NCBI RefSeq assembly: GCF_037622515.1
Contig: NZ_JBBJCN010000002.1
Coordinates: 62,001-126,000 of the forward strand
Reading direction: 5' to 3'
DNA: 64,000 bases
Source of the DNA: Paradesertivirga superstes
GTDB taxonomy: Bacteria; Bacteroidota; Bacteroidia; Sphingobacteriales; Sphingobacteriaceae
The first letter of the stretch is position 1, and every line of letters starts with the position of its first letter. A model generated the notes under the pieces. That model was not told where the DNA came from. It saw only the letters and a list, made by a program, of their open reading frames with translations, and searched no databases. A program made the position numbers and the translations under genes. Shown here one piece after another: positions 63,661 through 64,000 of the stretch.

Positions 63661-63877
63661 AAATGTGAAAAGCAGGGTCGCCAAACCGTTCTTTATTATT
63701 GACAATACACATTGCTTCACCTTAACATATCCTTGCAGAAGTACTCAGTGTATTGCAGGGGATGTCCAGGAAGCTGGCAAAAGTTGAATAAAACGACTGC
63801 TGCAAGATGTCCGGTGTTTGTAAGAAAGCACCTGATACTTATCAAATTAAACTAAAACCGCTTAAAGCTTAAAAAGT
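63661..63877. other. Spacer after the pectate lyase
   Basis: These 217 bases have no ORF of note and no clear terminator that I can see. The next gene begins at 63878. Confidence 0.4.
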
Positions 63878-64000
63878 ATGAATACCAAAAACTTAATTAT
63901 TTTAATGATCGCAGCTGTGCTATCCTTTTCTGCAAAGGCCCAGCTAAGCACTACCCAAAAAGCCACTCCCGAACAGCTGGCAAATGAAGAAGCCGCTATC
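63878..64000 (+). CDS. Exported protein, N-terminal part only
   Basis: The ATG at 63878 opens a frame running off the window; 41 residues are visible. The first 22 form a signal peptide (hydrophobic core ending KAQ). The following LSTTQKATPEQLANEEAA is not enough to name a family. In many pectin loci a DUF3826 gene with a similar start follows the lyase, so that is a possible identity, but it is inference from context. Confidence 0.6.
   Translation, partial: MNTKNLIILMIAAVLSFSAKAQLSTTQKATPEQLANEEAAI

Overview
The window is chromosomal DNA of a Bacteroidota bacterium, most likely a Sphingobacteriaceae member (Pedobacter/Mucilaginibacter-like). Supporting signs are the SusC/SusD pair with an ECF sigma factor and FecR anti-sigma factor, several Bacteroidota-type TonB receptors with a carboxypeptidase-like N-terminal domain, AT-rich spacers, and promoter-like boxes of the TTG-N20-TAnnTTTG kind instead of the E. 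coli -35/-10 type. The genus is inferred from gene content; no rRNA is present.

Layout. 1-6.6 kb (minus strand): a truncated gene and a complete TPR gene, gyrA, hemF and an MFS transporter. 6.8-9.7 kb (plus): a hotdog-fold protein, an AlbA_2 regulator, a MATE exporter and ppnP. 9.7-14.1 kb (minus): serine biosynthesis genes serC and serA, then a DUF1015 gene whose stop codon overlaps the start of a histone-deacetylase-like gene. 14.1-21.1 kb (minus): a TonB receptor, rpe, two small genes, pnp and rpsO. 21.3-24.1 kb (plus): a secreted sugar-binding/PKD protein and a GH35-type glycosidase. 24.5-28.1 kb (plus): a cobalamin riboswitch and a btuF-btuC-btuD uptake operon, followed by a TonB receptor with a long palindrome just before its start codon. 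30.7-41 kb: mixed stress, regulatory and housekeeping genes (response regulator, cold shock protein, APP1 phosphatase, pentapeptide protein, DUF1206, LOG protein, symporter, recR, SDR, MEDS protein, YitT). 41.1-45.1 kb (plus): a tryptophan operon trpD-trpF-trpB-trpA preceded by a complete transcription attenuator. 45.1-45.9 kb: a broken ATP-grasp/HAD gene. 46-54 kb: a GIN-domain protein, a cation/proton antiporter, recQ, a large TolB-like/amidohydrolase protein, a small membrane protein and tRNA-Lys(CTT). 54.5-64 kb (plus): a polysaccharide utilisation locus with ECF sigma, FecR, SusC, SusD, a PL1 pectate lyase and the start of another secreted protein.

The strongest regulatory discovery is the trp leader. 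A 17-codon leader peptide with three consecutive Trp codons overlaps a set of mutually exclusive hairpins ending in an intrinsic terminator upstream of trpD. The operon it controls lacks trpE, trpG and trpC. Other points worth a look are the palindrome before the TonB receptor at 28.2 kb, the multiply frameshifted ATP-grasp/HAD relic, the TTG start of the deacetylase gene inside the end of the DUF1015 gene, and the extra C-terminal domain on BtuD.

I saw no insertion sequence, prophage, CRISPR array, rRNA or recognisable defence system. Most of the window is core chromosome; the carbohydrate locus beside tRNA-Lys is the most accessory-looking part.
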